Source of the DNA: Scylla paramamosain
Lineage: Eukaryota > Arthropoda > Malacostraca > Decapoda > Portunidae
Assembly (NCBI RefSeq): GCF_035594125.1
Contig: NC_087173.1
Location: forward strand, 14,883,755 to 14,947,754
Length of the DNA: 64,000 bases
Direction of reading: 5' to 3'
Numbering within the stretch: the stretch's first letter is position 1; each line of letters opens with the position of its first letter. The notes under the pieces are model-generated. The model was not told where the DNA came from and made no database searches. It saw nothing but the letters and a program-made list of their open reading frames with translations. Both the position numbers and the translations under genes were made by a program. Of the stretch, positions 13,301 through 24,112 are shown piece by piece.

Positions 13301-16300
13301 AGTGCTTTGCATCAATTTTCGCGTTTTTTGTAGGTAATAAGCTCAAAAACACTCAAAATATACCTTTTTAGTAACGTTTTTCTATTTCTTTATATTGGTT
13401 GTTTTGCATCCGTTTAATTTCGTTTAAATTTCTTCATATAGGAGGCTTTGCATGCACTTTAGGGTTTGGTACATAACAGTTCGAAAAAAAAAAAGCTCAA
13501 ATTAACTTTTTTTATAATATTCTTTTATCATACGATTGCCCTGAATTTTCCCAGAATTTTGGCATCTCGGTACTATGAAGATGAATAACAAAAAAAAATT
13601 TTATATATTTTTTATTTTTTTTTATTTTCTAAATAAAGAGTGTTATTTGTGGGTTTTAGCTTTTTGGTTCTTAAAGAACTTAAAAAAAAAACACTCATAA
13701 TACACTTTTCTCGTACTGTCCTTTTGTTTCCCAAACATAATGTTCTTTGCATGTATTTAAGCGTTTTTATAGATAACATGATAAAAAAAACGCTCAAAAT
13801 ATATGTTTTTGGTAAAGTTATTCTGTTTCTCCATAAAGTTTGTTTTGCATGCGTTTTAGCGGTTTGTTATATAAGGAGCTCAAAAACACTTAAAGGCAAG
13901 TTTTTGGTATAAATTGGTGTTATTCTAATGTAATTTCATTGCCGTGCTTTTTAGTGCTTTATTGCCTATCACGCTCAAAAACACTTAAAAGACACTTTTC
14001 TGGTAATGTCATTTTTTCTCACATAAAGGTGGTTTCGCATGTAATTTGGGGTTTTGATAACTAAGAATGTGAAAAACACGCAAAATACACGCATTTAGTA
14101 AGGTTGTTCTGTTTCTCAGTTAAGAGTGTTATTCATGAGTTTCAGCATTTTGGTATCTAGGAACATTCTCCATATACACGAGTTTTTGTGTTTTTTGCCT
14201 TTTGGTTCGTTTGAACTATAAAAAAAACTCATTATACACTTTTCTTGCAATGTCCTTTTGTTTTCTTATGTAGAGTGCTTTGCATCAATTTTCCCGTTTT
14301 TTGTAGGTAAGAAGCACAAAAACACTCAAAATATACCTTTTTGGTAATGTTTTTCTATTTGTATATATTGGTTGGTTTGCATCCGTTTCAGCGTTTTTCT
14401 ACGTAAAACACTGAAAAGACACGTTTTTAGCAATTTTGTTTTGGATTCTCATATAGGGTGAGTTCCTTATTTATTTATCGTTTTGGTGCCTAATATGCTG
14501 AAAAACACTCAAAAAACAGATTTCTTGTAAGGTCGTTTAATTTCCTCATATAGGAGTCTTTGGATGCACTTTAGGGTTTGGTAAATAACAATCCGAAAAA
14601 AAAGCTAAAATTAACTTTTTTGATAATTTTCTTTTATCATATAATAGCCCTGAATTTTCCCAGAATTTTGGAATCTCGGTACCTATGAAGATGAATAACA
14701 AAAAAAAAAAATCCTATTTTTTTTTTCTTAATTTTTTTTCTAAATAAAGAGTGTTAGGTTCGCAAACATAAGGTTCTTTATATGTATTTAAGCGTTTTTA
14801 TAGATAACATGATTAAAATCCAAAATATATATGTTTTTGGTAATTTTATTCTGTTTCTCCATAAAAGGTGTTTTGCATGCGTTTTAGCGTTTTGGTATGT
14901 AATGAGCTCAAAAACACTTAAAGGCAAGTTCTTGGTAAAAGTTGTTTTTATTCCCATGTAATGTTATTACCCTGCTTTTTAGTGCTTTATTGCCTAACAC
15001 GCTCAAAACACTCAAAAGACACTTTTTCTGGTAATATCATTTATTTCTCACATAAAGCTAGTTTTGCATGGAATTTGGGAATTTCGTAACTAAGAATGTG
15101 AAAAAAAACTCAAAACAGAGGCATTAATAAGGTTTTTCTATTTTTTAATTAAAAGTGTTATTCATGAGTTTCATCTTTTTGGTATGTAAGAAACTTCTTT
15201 ATGTACACGAGTTTTTTAGTTTTTTACCTTGTGGTTCTTGTCAAACTATAAAACACTCATACACGTTTCTCGTAATGTCCTTTTCTTTGCCAATATAAAG
15301 TGCTTTCCATCCATTTTTTGCTTTTTTTGTAGGTAACAAGCTCAAAAACACATCAAAATATATCTTTTTGGTAATGTTATTCTATTTCTTCTTATTGGTT
15401 GGTTTACATCCGTTTTAGCGTTTTTTTAAGTAAATCACTGAAAAGACACGTTTTCAGTAATATTGTTGAAATTGCTGAAAAAAAACTCAAAAAACAGGTT
15501 TCTGGTAAAGTCGTGTAATATCCCCATATAGGTGGATTTGCATGCACTTGAGGGTTTGTACATAACTCCGGAAAAAGGCTAAAATTATTTTTTTTATAAA
15601 GATTTTTTTTACAAAATTTCCATGAATTTTGCCAGAATTTTGGCATCTCGGTACCTATGAAGATGAATAACAAAAAAAAAAGTTTTTTTTTCTCTCTATA
15701 AAGAGTGTTATTTGTGGGTTTTAGCTTTTTGGTACTTAAGGAACTTAAAAACACTCATAATACACGATTTCCGTAATGTCCTTTTGTTATACAAATATAG
15801 GGTCCTTTACATGTATTTAAGCGTTTTTATAGTTTACATGATAAAAAAAACTCAAAATACATGTTTTTGGTAATGTTATTCTGTTTCTCCATAAAGGGTG
15901 TTTTGCATGCGTTTCAGCGATTTGGTATGTAAGGAGTTAAAAAACACTTAAAGGCAAGTTCTTCGTAAAAGTTGGTTTTATTCCCATGTAATGTGATTGT
16001 TCTGCTTTTTAATGCTTTGTTGCATATCACGCTCAAAAACACTAAAAAGACACTTTTTTGGTAATGTCATTTTTTTTTTTTTTCCACATAAAGGTAGTTT
16101 CGCATGTAATTTGGTATTTTCGTAACTAAGAATGTGAAAAACACTCAAAATACACACATTTGATAAGGTTGTTCTGTTTCTCAATTAAAAGTGTTATTCA
16201 TGCATTTCAGCATTTTGGTATGTAAGAAAGTTCTCTATATACACGAATTTTTGCGTTTTTTGCCTTGTGGTTCGTGTGAAACTATAAAACACTCATTATA

Positions 16301-19300
16301 CACGTTTTTCGTAATGTTCTTTTGTTTCCCAATATAGAGTGTTTTCCATCCATTTTCGCATTTTTTGTAGGTAACAAGCTGAAAAACACTCAAAATATAT
16401 CTTTTTGGTAATGTTATTGTATTTCTTCATATTGGTTGGCTTGCATCCGTTTTAGCGTTTTTCTTCGTAAATCACTGAAAAGACACGTTTTCAGTAGTAT
16501 TGTTGAAATTGCTGGAAAAAACACTCAAAAGACAGATTTCTGGTAAAGTCGTGTAATTTCCCTATATAGGTGACTTTGCATGCACTTCTGGGTTTGGTAC
16601 ATAATTCCGGAAAAAAGCTAATTTTTTTTTTTATAATGTGTTTTTTACATAATTTCCCTGAATTTTTGCCTGAATTTTGGCATCTTCATACCTATTTAGA
16701 TGAATAACAAAAAAAAAATCTATATTTTTAGTTATTTATTTTTTCTCTATTTGTGGGTTTTAGTTTTTTGGTACTTAAGGAACTTAAAAACAATCATAAT
16801 ACACGATTTTCGTAATGTCCTTTCGTTTCACAGACATAGGGTTCTTTGCATGTATTTAAGCGTTTTTATAGGTAACATGATCAAAAACACTCAAAATAAT
16901 GTAACAAAATAATGTATAAATGTAATTTGGGATTTTCGTAACTAAGAATGTGAAAAACACTCAAAATTCACACATTTGGTAAGGTAGTTCTGTTTCTCAA
17001 TTAAAAGTGTTATTCATGAGTTTTAGCATTTTGATATGTAAGAAACTTCTCTATATACACGAGTTTTTGCGTTTTTTGTCTTGTTCTTGTAAAACTATAA
17101 AACAATCATTATACACGTTTCTCTAAATGTCCTTTTTTCTCCCCAATATAGAGTGCTTTTACATCCATTTTCGCGTTTTTTTGTAAGTAAAAAGCCCCAA
17201 AACACGTTTTGGTAATGTTATTCTATTTCTTCATATTCGTTGCTTTGCATCCGTTTTAGCGTTTTTTCTACGTAAAACGCTGAAAAGACACGTTTTCAGT
17301 AATTTTGTTTTGGATTCACATATTGACTGACTTCCATATCATTTATCGGTTTGGTGCCTAACATACTGAAAAAAAGTGAAAAGACAGGTTTCTGGTAAAG
17401 TCGTTTAATTTCCTCATATAGGTGGCTTTGCATGCACTTTAAGGTTTGGTAAATAACAATCCGAAAAAAAAGCTATAATTAACTTTTTTGATAATGTTCT
17501 TTTTTCCACATAAATTCCCTGAATTTTGGCAGAATTTTTTTTTTTTTCTCTTTAAGGAGTGTTATTTGTGGGTATTAAAGTTTTGGTACTTAAGGAACTT
17601 CAAAACAGTCATAATACACGTTTTTCGTAACGTCATTTCGTTTCTCAAAGATAGGGTTCTTTGCATGTATTTAAGCGTTTTTATAGGTAACATAATCAAA
17701 AACACTTAAAACACATTTTTGTAATGTTTTTTTTTTCTGCTTCTCCATAAAGGAGTGTTTTGCATGCGTTTTAGCGTTTTGGTATGTAAGGAGCTCAAAA
17801 ACACATAATGGCAAATTCTTGGTCAAAGTTGGTTTTATTCCCATGTAATGTGATTGCCCTGCTTTCTAGTCCTTTATTGACAAACACGCTGAAAAACACT
17901 CAAAAGACACTTCTGGTAATGTCATTTTTTTCTCACATAAACCTAGTTTCGCATGCTTTTTGGGATTTTGCTAACTAACAATGTAAAAAACAATGAAAAT
18001 ACACGCTTTTGGTAAGATTATTCTGTTTCTCAATTAAGATTGTTATTCATGAGTTTCAGCATTTTGGTATCTAAGAAACTTCTTTATATACACAAGTTTT
18101 TGCGCTTTTTGCCTTGTGGTTCTTGTAAACCACAAGTTTTTTTGCTCGAAAATAATAAGACACTCATTATACACGTTTCTCGTAATGTCCTTTTCTTTCC
18201 CAATAGGGAGTGCTTTGCATCCATTTTCACCGTTCTTGTAGGTAACAAGCTCAAAAACACTCAAAATATAGCTTTTTTGTAATGTTATCCTATTTTTTTT
18301 TTCATATTGGTTGGTTTGCATCCTTTTTAGCGTTTTGCTACGTAAAACACCGAAAAGACACGTTTACAGTAATTTTGTTTTTGATTCCCATATAGATTGA
18401 CTTCCTTTGGTTTTATCGTTTTGGTGCCTAAAAAATTTCATGAATTTGGCTTAAATTTTGGCACCTCGTTACCTGTGAAGATGGATAAGAAAGAAAAAAA
18501 AAATATCGTATTTTCTTTTTCTCAAAAGAGTTATTTGTGGCTTTTAGCTTTTTGGTACTTAATGAATTTAAAAATACTCATAATACACGTTTCTCGTAAT
18601 GTCCTTTCGTTTCCCACAAATAAGGTTCTTAGCATGTATTTAACCGTTTTATTGGTAACATGATCAAAAACACTCAAAATACATGTTTTTGGTAATGTTA
18701 TTCTGTTTCTCCATAAGGTGTGTTTTGCATGCGTTTTAGCGTTTTGGTATATAAGGAGCTCAAAAACACTTAAAGGCAAGTTCTTGATAAACATTGATTT
18801 TATTCCCATGTAATGTGATTGCCCTTCTTTTTAGTGCTTTACTGCCTATCACGCTCAAAAACACTCAATAGACACTTTTCTGAAAAATTATTATTTTTTT
18901 TTTTTTTACCACATAAAGCTGGTTTCGCAATCAATTTGGGTTTTGTGTAACTAAGAATGTGAAAAGCACTCAAAATACACGCATTTAGTAAGGTTTTTCT
19001 GTTTCTCAATTAAGAGTGTTATTCATGAGTTTCGGCATTTTGGTATCTAGGAAACTATCTAGTTTCGCATGTAATTTGGGATTTTCGTAACTAAGAATGT
19101 GAAAAACACTCAAAATACACACATTTTGTAAGGTAATTCTGTTTCTCAATTAAAAGTGTTATTCATGAGTTTCATCATTTTTGTATCTAAGAAACTTCTC
19201 TAGGTACAGGAGTTTTTGCGTTTTTTGCCTTTTGGTTCTTGTGGAACTATAAAACACTCATTATACACGTTTCTAAGAATGTCCTTTTGTTTTGCAATAC

Positions 19301-20306
19301 TTTACATCCATTTTTGCATTTTTTTAGGTAACAAGCTCAAAAGCATTCAAAATATACATTTTTCATAATGTTATTCTATTTCTTCATATTGGTTGGTTTG
19401 CATCCTTTTTAGCGTTTTTCTACGTAAAAAACTGAAAAGACACGTTTTCAGTAATTTTTGTTTTGAATTCCCATATTGAGTGACTTCCATGTTATAATCG
19501 TTTTGGTGCCTAAAATACTGAAAAACACTCAAAACTAAGGTTTCTCGTAAACTCGTTTAATTTCCTAATGTAGTTGGCTTTGCATTCATTTAAGAGTTTG
19601 GTACATAACATTCCGAAAAAAAAACTAAAATTAACTTTTTTGATAATATTTTTTATCCCATAATTGCCCAGAATTTTCCCAGAATTTTGGCATCTCGGTA
19701 CCTATGAAGATGAATAAAAAAAAAAAAAAAAATTGCCGTTTTTTTATATATTTATTTATTTTTTCTTTATAAAGAGTGTTATTTGTGGGTTTTAGTTTTT
19801 TTGATTGTTAAGGAACTTAAAAACACCCATAATACACGTTTCTCGTAATGTCCTTTCGTTTCCAAAACATAGGGTTTTTGGTAATGTTATTCTAATTCTT
19901 TATGAAGGGTGTTTTCCATTCGTTTTAGCGTTTTGGTATGTAAGGAGCTCAAAAAAAAACTTAAAGGCAAGTTCTTGGTAAAAGTTGGTTTCATTCCCAT
20001 GTAATGTTATTGCCCTGCTTTTTAGTGCTTTTGTTGCCTAACACGCTCAAAAACACTCAAAGTCACTTTTCTGGTAATGTCATTTCTTACCAACATAAAG
20101 CTAGTTTTACATGCAATTTGTTCTGTATCTCAGTTAAGAGTGTTATTCATAAGTTTCAGCGTTTTGGTACCTAAGAATCTCAAAAACACTCATAATGCAC
20201 GTTTCTTGTAATGTCGCTTTTTTTCTTGATATAGGGTGCTTTGCATGCATTTTGGCATTTTTTTTCACGTAATAGCTGAAAAACACTGAAAATACACGCT
20301 TTTGGT
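10367..20306 (+). repeat. Satellite array block F1, 1.1-kb higher-order repeat
   Basis: The polarity flips at about 10,366, between aaaatggatg and ccttttagctt, and the rest of the block is in F orientation. The first 430 bp (10,367-10,800) are diverged monomers. From there the 1.1-kb HOR is regular, with landmarks near 11,590, 13,567, 14,677, 15,648, 16,685, 18,467 and 19,695; those expected near 12,640 and 17,530 are truncated. The block is a near-copy of 53,760-62,980, but with separate deletions in each copy. For example, about 190 bp are missing here near 13,415 and about 90 bp near 14,753. No gene is seen. Confidence 0.92.
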
Positions 20307-20920
20307 AATAAGAACATAAGAACATAAGAAATAAGTAAATCTGCAAGAAGAATCTGCTATTATTGACTCCATTATTTTACATTCAACAGAAGTTAAGCTG
20401 ACAGGTTAGACGTTAAAGTTTTATATCCTTTCTTAAAGGTAAGTATTATATTCGCCTGCCTCCGAATTACCGATACCTCACATGACTAAAGTGATTTCTT
20501 AAGGAGAGAAACTAACAGATTACTTATAACCTTTTTCCTTTCCTTAAATACTGTGGAATATATTTCATCTGGTCCTGGTGACTTGAACTTTTCAACTTAT
20601 CTATCTCCTGTTCCACTATCTCTTTTAGTTATGGTAATATCTGTCAGCTTCTCATCCTCTTCTACTCTAAATATCTTCTCACTATTCGGCAAATCCTGCA
20701 TGTTTTCCTGGGCAAAGACAATTAAAAAATACTAATCTCTAATTCATTATATTATGGCCTTAAAACAACTTCCCCTGTCTTTAATCTCATATATACTTCT
20801 CCTTCGCCCAATGTAGTGTTTTAACCTCAGTCATCCATTTAGGATCATTCTTCTGCGATCTTTTTCTTCTGTAAGGGATGTTCCCTAACTTTCCTGAATG
20901 TAATTTATCAACGAAATATT
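20307..20920 (-). mobile_element. CR1-like LINE remnant, copy 1
   Basis: This is a non-satellite insert in the F array whose sense strand is minus. Its 3' end (plus-strand left edge) is a short tandem tail of the agaacata type rather than poly(A), which is a known trait of CR1/L2-group LINEs. Translating the minus strand gives reverse-transcriptase pieces in two frames: ANIILTFKKG, then after a frameshift PVSLTSVECKIMESII (about 20,343-20,460). Upstream of these is a connector with LTDITI, at about 20,600-20,690. The palm with the FADD motif, the thumb and the C-terminus are deleted. The deletion joint lies between two aatctgc copies, at 20,338-20,344 and 20,351-20,357. The copy is dead. It is paralogous to 41,252-42,884, with which it shares both satellite boundaries. 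Confidence 0.82.
20343..20760 (-). pseudogene. Reverse transcriptase fragment of CR1-like LINE, copy 1
   Basis: This is a broken coding remnant within the LINE copy. Reading the minus strand from right to left on the map, it begins with a connector peptide containing KLTDITIT-like sequence. It continues to the start of the reverse-transcriptase fingers (ANIILTFKKG) and then, in another frame, PVSLTSVECKIMESII. This is the fingers segment just before the first catalytic aspartate in LINE reverse transcriptases. At least one frameshift and several stops interrupt it, and motif A and the FADD box are absent. It cannot encode a working enzyme. The plus-strand open frame over 20,553-20,735 is only its antisense shadow. 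Confidence 0.75.
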
Positions 20921-22945
20921 TATTTCGCTTCTCCATAAAGGGTGTTTTGCATGGGTTTTTGCGTTTCTGTACATAAGAACCTATAAAACACGTTTTTAGT
21001 AATGTTGTTTTGTATTCCTTTATAGAGTGCTTTCCATGTTTTTTAGCGTTCTGGTGTCTAACACGTTGAAAAACACTCAAAAGGCACGTTGATGATAATG
21101 TCGTTTTGTTTCCCGATAAAGGGGGCTTCCAATGCATTTTGTCTTTTGGTACTTAACAATATGAAAAAGAGTTTAAGTAAATTTTTCGGTAGAGTTGTTT
21201 TTCCATATAAAGTGCTAATCATGTGTTTTTGAGTCTTGGTACCTAAAAAGCTCAAAATCTCTCATAATACACTTTTCTCGTAATGTCCTTTGTTTTCTCC
21301 ATGTAGGATGCTTTGCGTGTAATTTGGCATTTTTGTACTTAACAAGCACAAAAACAATCAAAATACAAGTTTTTGGTAATGTTATTCTGTTTCTGCATAA
21401 AGGTTGTTTTGCATGCGTTTCAGCGATTTCGCACGTAAGAAGGTCAAAAACACTCTAAAGATACTTTCTTGGTAATGTTATTTTATATTGCCAAATAGGG
21501 TGTTTTCAATGCTTTTTACCATTTTGATTTATAACACTCAAGTTTCCTGTAATATAGTTTTGCTTCTTCATATAGAGATCTGCATGCATTATGATGTTTT
21601 GCTACAAAATAAAGGTTTCAGGTAATAATGTTATTTTTCTCTATATAGGGTGCTATTCATGCGTTTTAGCGTTTTGGTACTTAGGAAGCTCAAAAACACT
21701 AATAAAACTTTTTTCTCCTAATGTCTTTCTATTTCCCCATATAGGATGCTTTGTATGTATTTTGACGTTTTTGGTACATAACAAGGTGAAAAAAAAATAA
21801 ATAAAAACACGTTTTTGGTGATGTTCTGTTTCTCTATTAAGAAATATAGGATATATTCAATTTTCATTCAAGCGGTTTAGTGTTTGATACCTAAGAGACT
21901 CAAACCACTGACAATGCACGTTTCTCGTAATGTTCTATCGTTTCCCCATACAGGGTGCTTTACATGCATTTTTAATATGATGTACGTAACAGACTCAAAA
22001 AGACTCAAAATACACGTTTTTGATAAGGTTTTTCTATTTGGTAAGGTTATTCGTGTTTGTTGCACGTGTTTTAGCGTTTTGGTACGTAAAAAGTTTAAAA
22101 CACTTAAAAGACATGCTTATTATTTTGCATTTTTATATAAGGTGCTTTCTATGCTATTTAGCATTTATGTGAAAAACACATAAAAACACATTTCTTACAT
22201 TATTGTTAAATTTTTTTCGTATAGCGAGCAAGCATTATGGTGTTTTGCTACCTGACAATGTGAAAAACATTCAAATTACACGATTTTGGTAATATGTTTC
22301 TCTTTCTCCATACAGTGTGCTACTCATTTATTTTAGCGTTTTGGTACCTAAGAAGCTAGAAAAAAAAATCATAATACACGTTTTTTGTTATGTTCTTTCA
22401 TTTTCTCATATAGGGTCTTTTTGGTGCTTTGGTACCTAACAGGGTGTTTGCATGTATTTTGACATTTTAGTTCGTTAGAACCTAAAAAAAAAAACACTCC
22501 AAAGACACGTTTTAGTAAAGTTGTTTTGTATTCCCCTATAGGGTGATTTCGTTGCTTCTTACTGATTTGGTGCCTAACACGCACAAAAAAAATAACAAAA
22601 GACAAGTTTCTAGTTATTTCGTTTCGTTTCTTCATATAGGTTGCTTTACATGCATGATGGCGTTTTGGTAATTATCAATGTAAAAAAATACACATTTGGT
22701 AAGGTTGTATTTTTTCTTGAGAGGAGTATTGAAGCTTTTTACTGATTTTGTACTTAAGAAAGTAATACAAAAAAAAAAATAACATAAACGTTTCTCGTAA
22801 TGTCCTTTCATTTCCATATGCAGGGTGTTTTGTTTGATTATAAGCGATTTTGTACATAATACGCTCAAAGACACTCAAAATACACGTTTTTGGTAAATGT
22901 ATTCTGTTTCTCTATATAGGGTATTTTCATGCGTTTTTAATGTCG
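20921..22945 (+). repeat. Diverged F-orientation monomeric satellite, copy 1 of a duplicated segment
   Basis: The monomers are still recognisable (gttttagcgttttggta, cacgtttttggtaatg) but are more diverged than in the main arrays and do not follow the ten-unit HOR order. The stretch up to about 22,656 is closely matched by 42,885-44,664. Distinctive shared sequence includes the regions around 21,877-22,183 and 43,889-44,195. The segment 22,455-22,945 is also present as an inverted copy at 32,812-33,305. No gene is seen. Confidence 0.85.
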
Positions 22946-23130
22946 TTTGGTAATATTATTCTGTTTCTCCATAAAATGTATTTTGCATGCATTTTAGCGT
23001 TTTGGTATGTAAGGAGCTCAAAACACTTAAAGGCAAGTTCTTCGTAAAATTTGGTTTTATTCCCATGTAATGTGATTGCCCTTCCTTTTAGTGCATTATT
23101 GCGTAACACATTCAAAAACACTCAAAAGAC
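22946..23130 (+). repeat. HOR-type satellite, F orientation, left of the first inverted inset
   Basis: Two canonical HOR units (the gcatgcattttagcg unit and the ggcaagttcttcgtaaaa unit) follow the diverged stretch. They end abruptly at aaaacactcaaaagac, where the polarity flips. The same sequence and breakpoint appear at 53,086. No gene is seen. Confidence 0.85.
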
Positions 23131-23606
23131 ATGCAAGGCCTCGCATATGAGGAAATTAAAGACCTTACCAGAAATCTGTCTTTTGAGTGTTTTTCAGCAT
23201 GTTAGGCACCAAAACGATAAATGATAAAGAACTCACTCTATGTGGGAATCCAAAAGAAAATTGCTGAAAACCTGTCTTCTCAGTGTTTTACGTAGAAAAA
23301 CGCTAAAACTGATGCAAACCAACCAATATCAAGCAGAAAAACATTACCAAAAATGTATATTTTGAGTTTTTGAGCTTGTTACCTACAAAAAAAAAAAACA
23401 CAAAAATTGATACAAAGCACTCTATTTTGGGAAACAAAGGGACATTGCAAGAAAAGTGTATAATGAATGTTTTATAGTTCAAAAAAACCATAAGGCAAAA
23501 AACGCAAAAACTCGTGTATATGGAGAAGTTTTCTAGATACCAAAATGCAGAAACTCGTGAATAACACTCTTAATTGAGAAACAGAACAACCTTACTAAAT
23601 GCGTGT
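23131..23606 (-). repeat. Inverted satellite inset (R within F), copy 1
   Basis: About 476 bp in R orientation are flanked by F-orientation satellite. The left junction reads ctcaaaagac then atgcaaggcctcgcat. The right junction reads aaatgcgtgt then caaaaacactaaaaggc. The same two breakpoints occur at 53,087-53,539. They also occur in reversed context at 34,362-34,838, so the three insets descend from one inversion event. Confidence 0.88.
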
Positions 23607-23989
23607 CAAAAACACTAAAAGGCAAGGTCTTCGTAAAAGTTGGTTTTATTCCCATGTAATATGATTGCCCTGCTTTTTAGTGCTTTATTGCCTAACACGC
23701 TCAAAAACACTCAAAGACACTTTTCTGGTAATGTCATATTTTTCCCACATAAAGATAGTTTCGCATGGAATTTGGGGTTTTGATAACTAAGAATGTAAAA
23801 AAACACACAATACACGCATTTAGTGAGGTTGTTCTGTTTCTTGATTAAGAGTGTTATTCATGAGTTTCAGAATTTTGGTATCTTAGAAACATCTCCATAC
23901 AGTCGAGTTTTTGCGTTTTTTGCCTTGTGATTCTTGTGAAACTATAAAACACTCATTATATACGCTTCTCGTTATGTTCTTTTTTTTCC

Positions 23990-23994
<5 letters not shown>
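23607..23994 (+). repeat. HOR-type satellite, F orientation, left flank of the retrotransposon
   Basis: Canonical units run from the ggcaaggtcttcg unit to the actcattatatacgc unit and are interrupted by the retrotransposon tail at ccttata. The same array resumes at about 27,318 with tatagagtgctttgcatcc. Uninterrupted versions of the site are seen near 63,088-63,110, 53,910-53,940 and 44,768-44,792, and in inverted form near 33,975-34,000. Confidence 0.88.

Positions 23995-24021
<27 letters not shown>
23995..24021 (-). other. Poly(A) tail of the retrotransposon
   Basis: An uninterrupted run of 27 T on the plus strand lies directly after the satellite sequence ccttata and before the element 3' UTR. 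This is the expected 3' tail of a retrotransposon in minus orientation. It fixes the element's polarity and marks the integration point. Confidence 0.85.
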
Positions 24022-24025
<4 letters not shown>

Positions 24026-24112
24026 AGGAAGGATACTGGCCAAGGGCAACAAAAATCTAATAAAAAAAAATGCCCACTGAAATGCCAGTCCCTAAAAGGG
24101 TCAAAGCAGTGG

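Noticed and set aside
20343..20517. Copy 1 of the LINE as a simple deletion derivative of copy 2
   Set aside because: Copy 1 contains the fingers segment that copy 2 lacks, so neither can be derived from the other by deletion alone.
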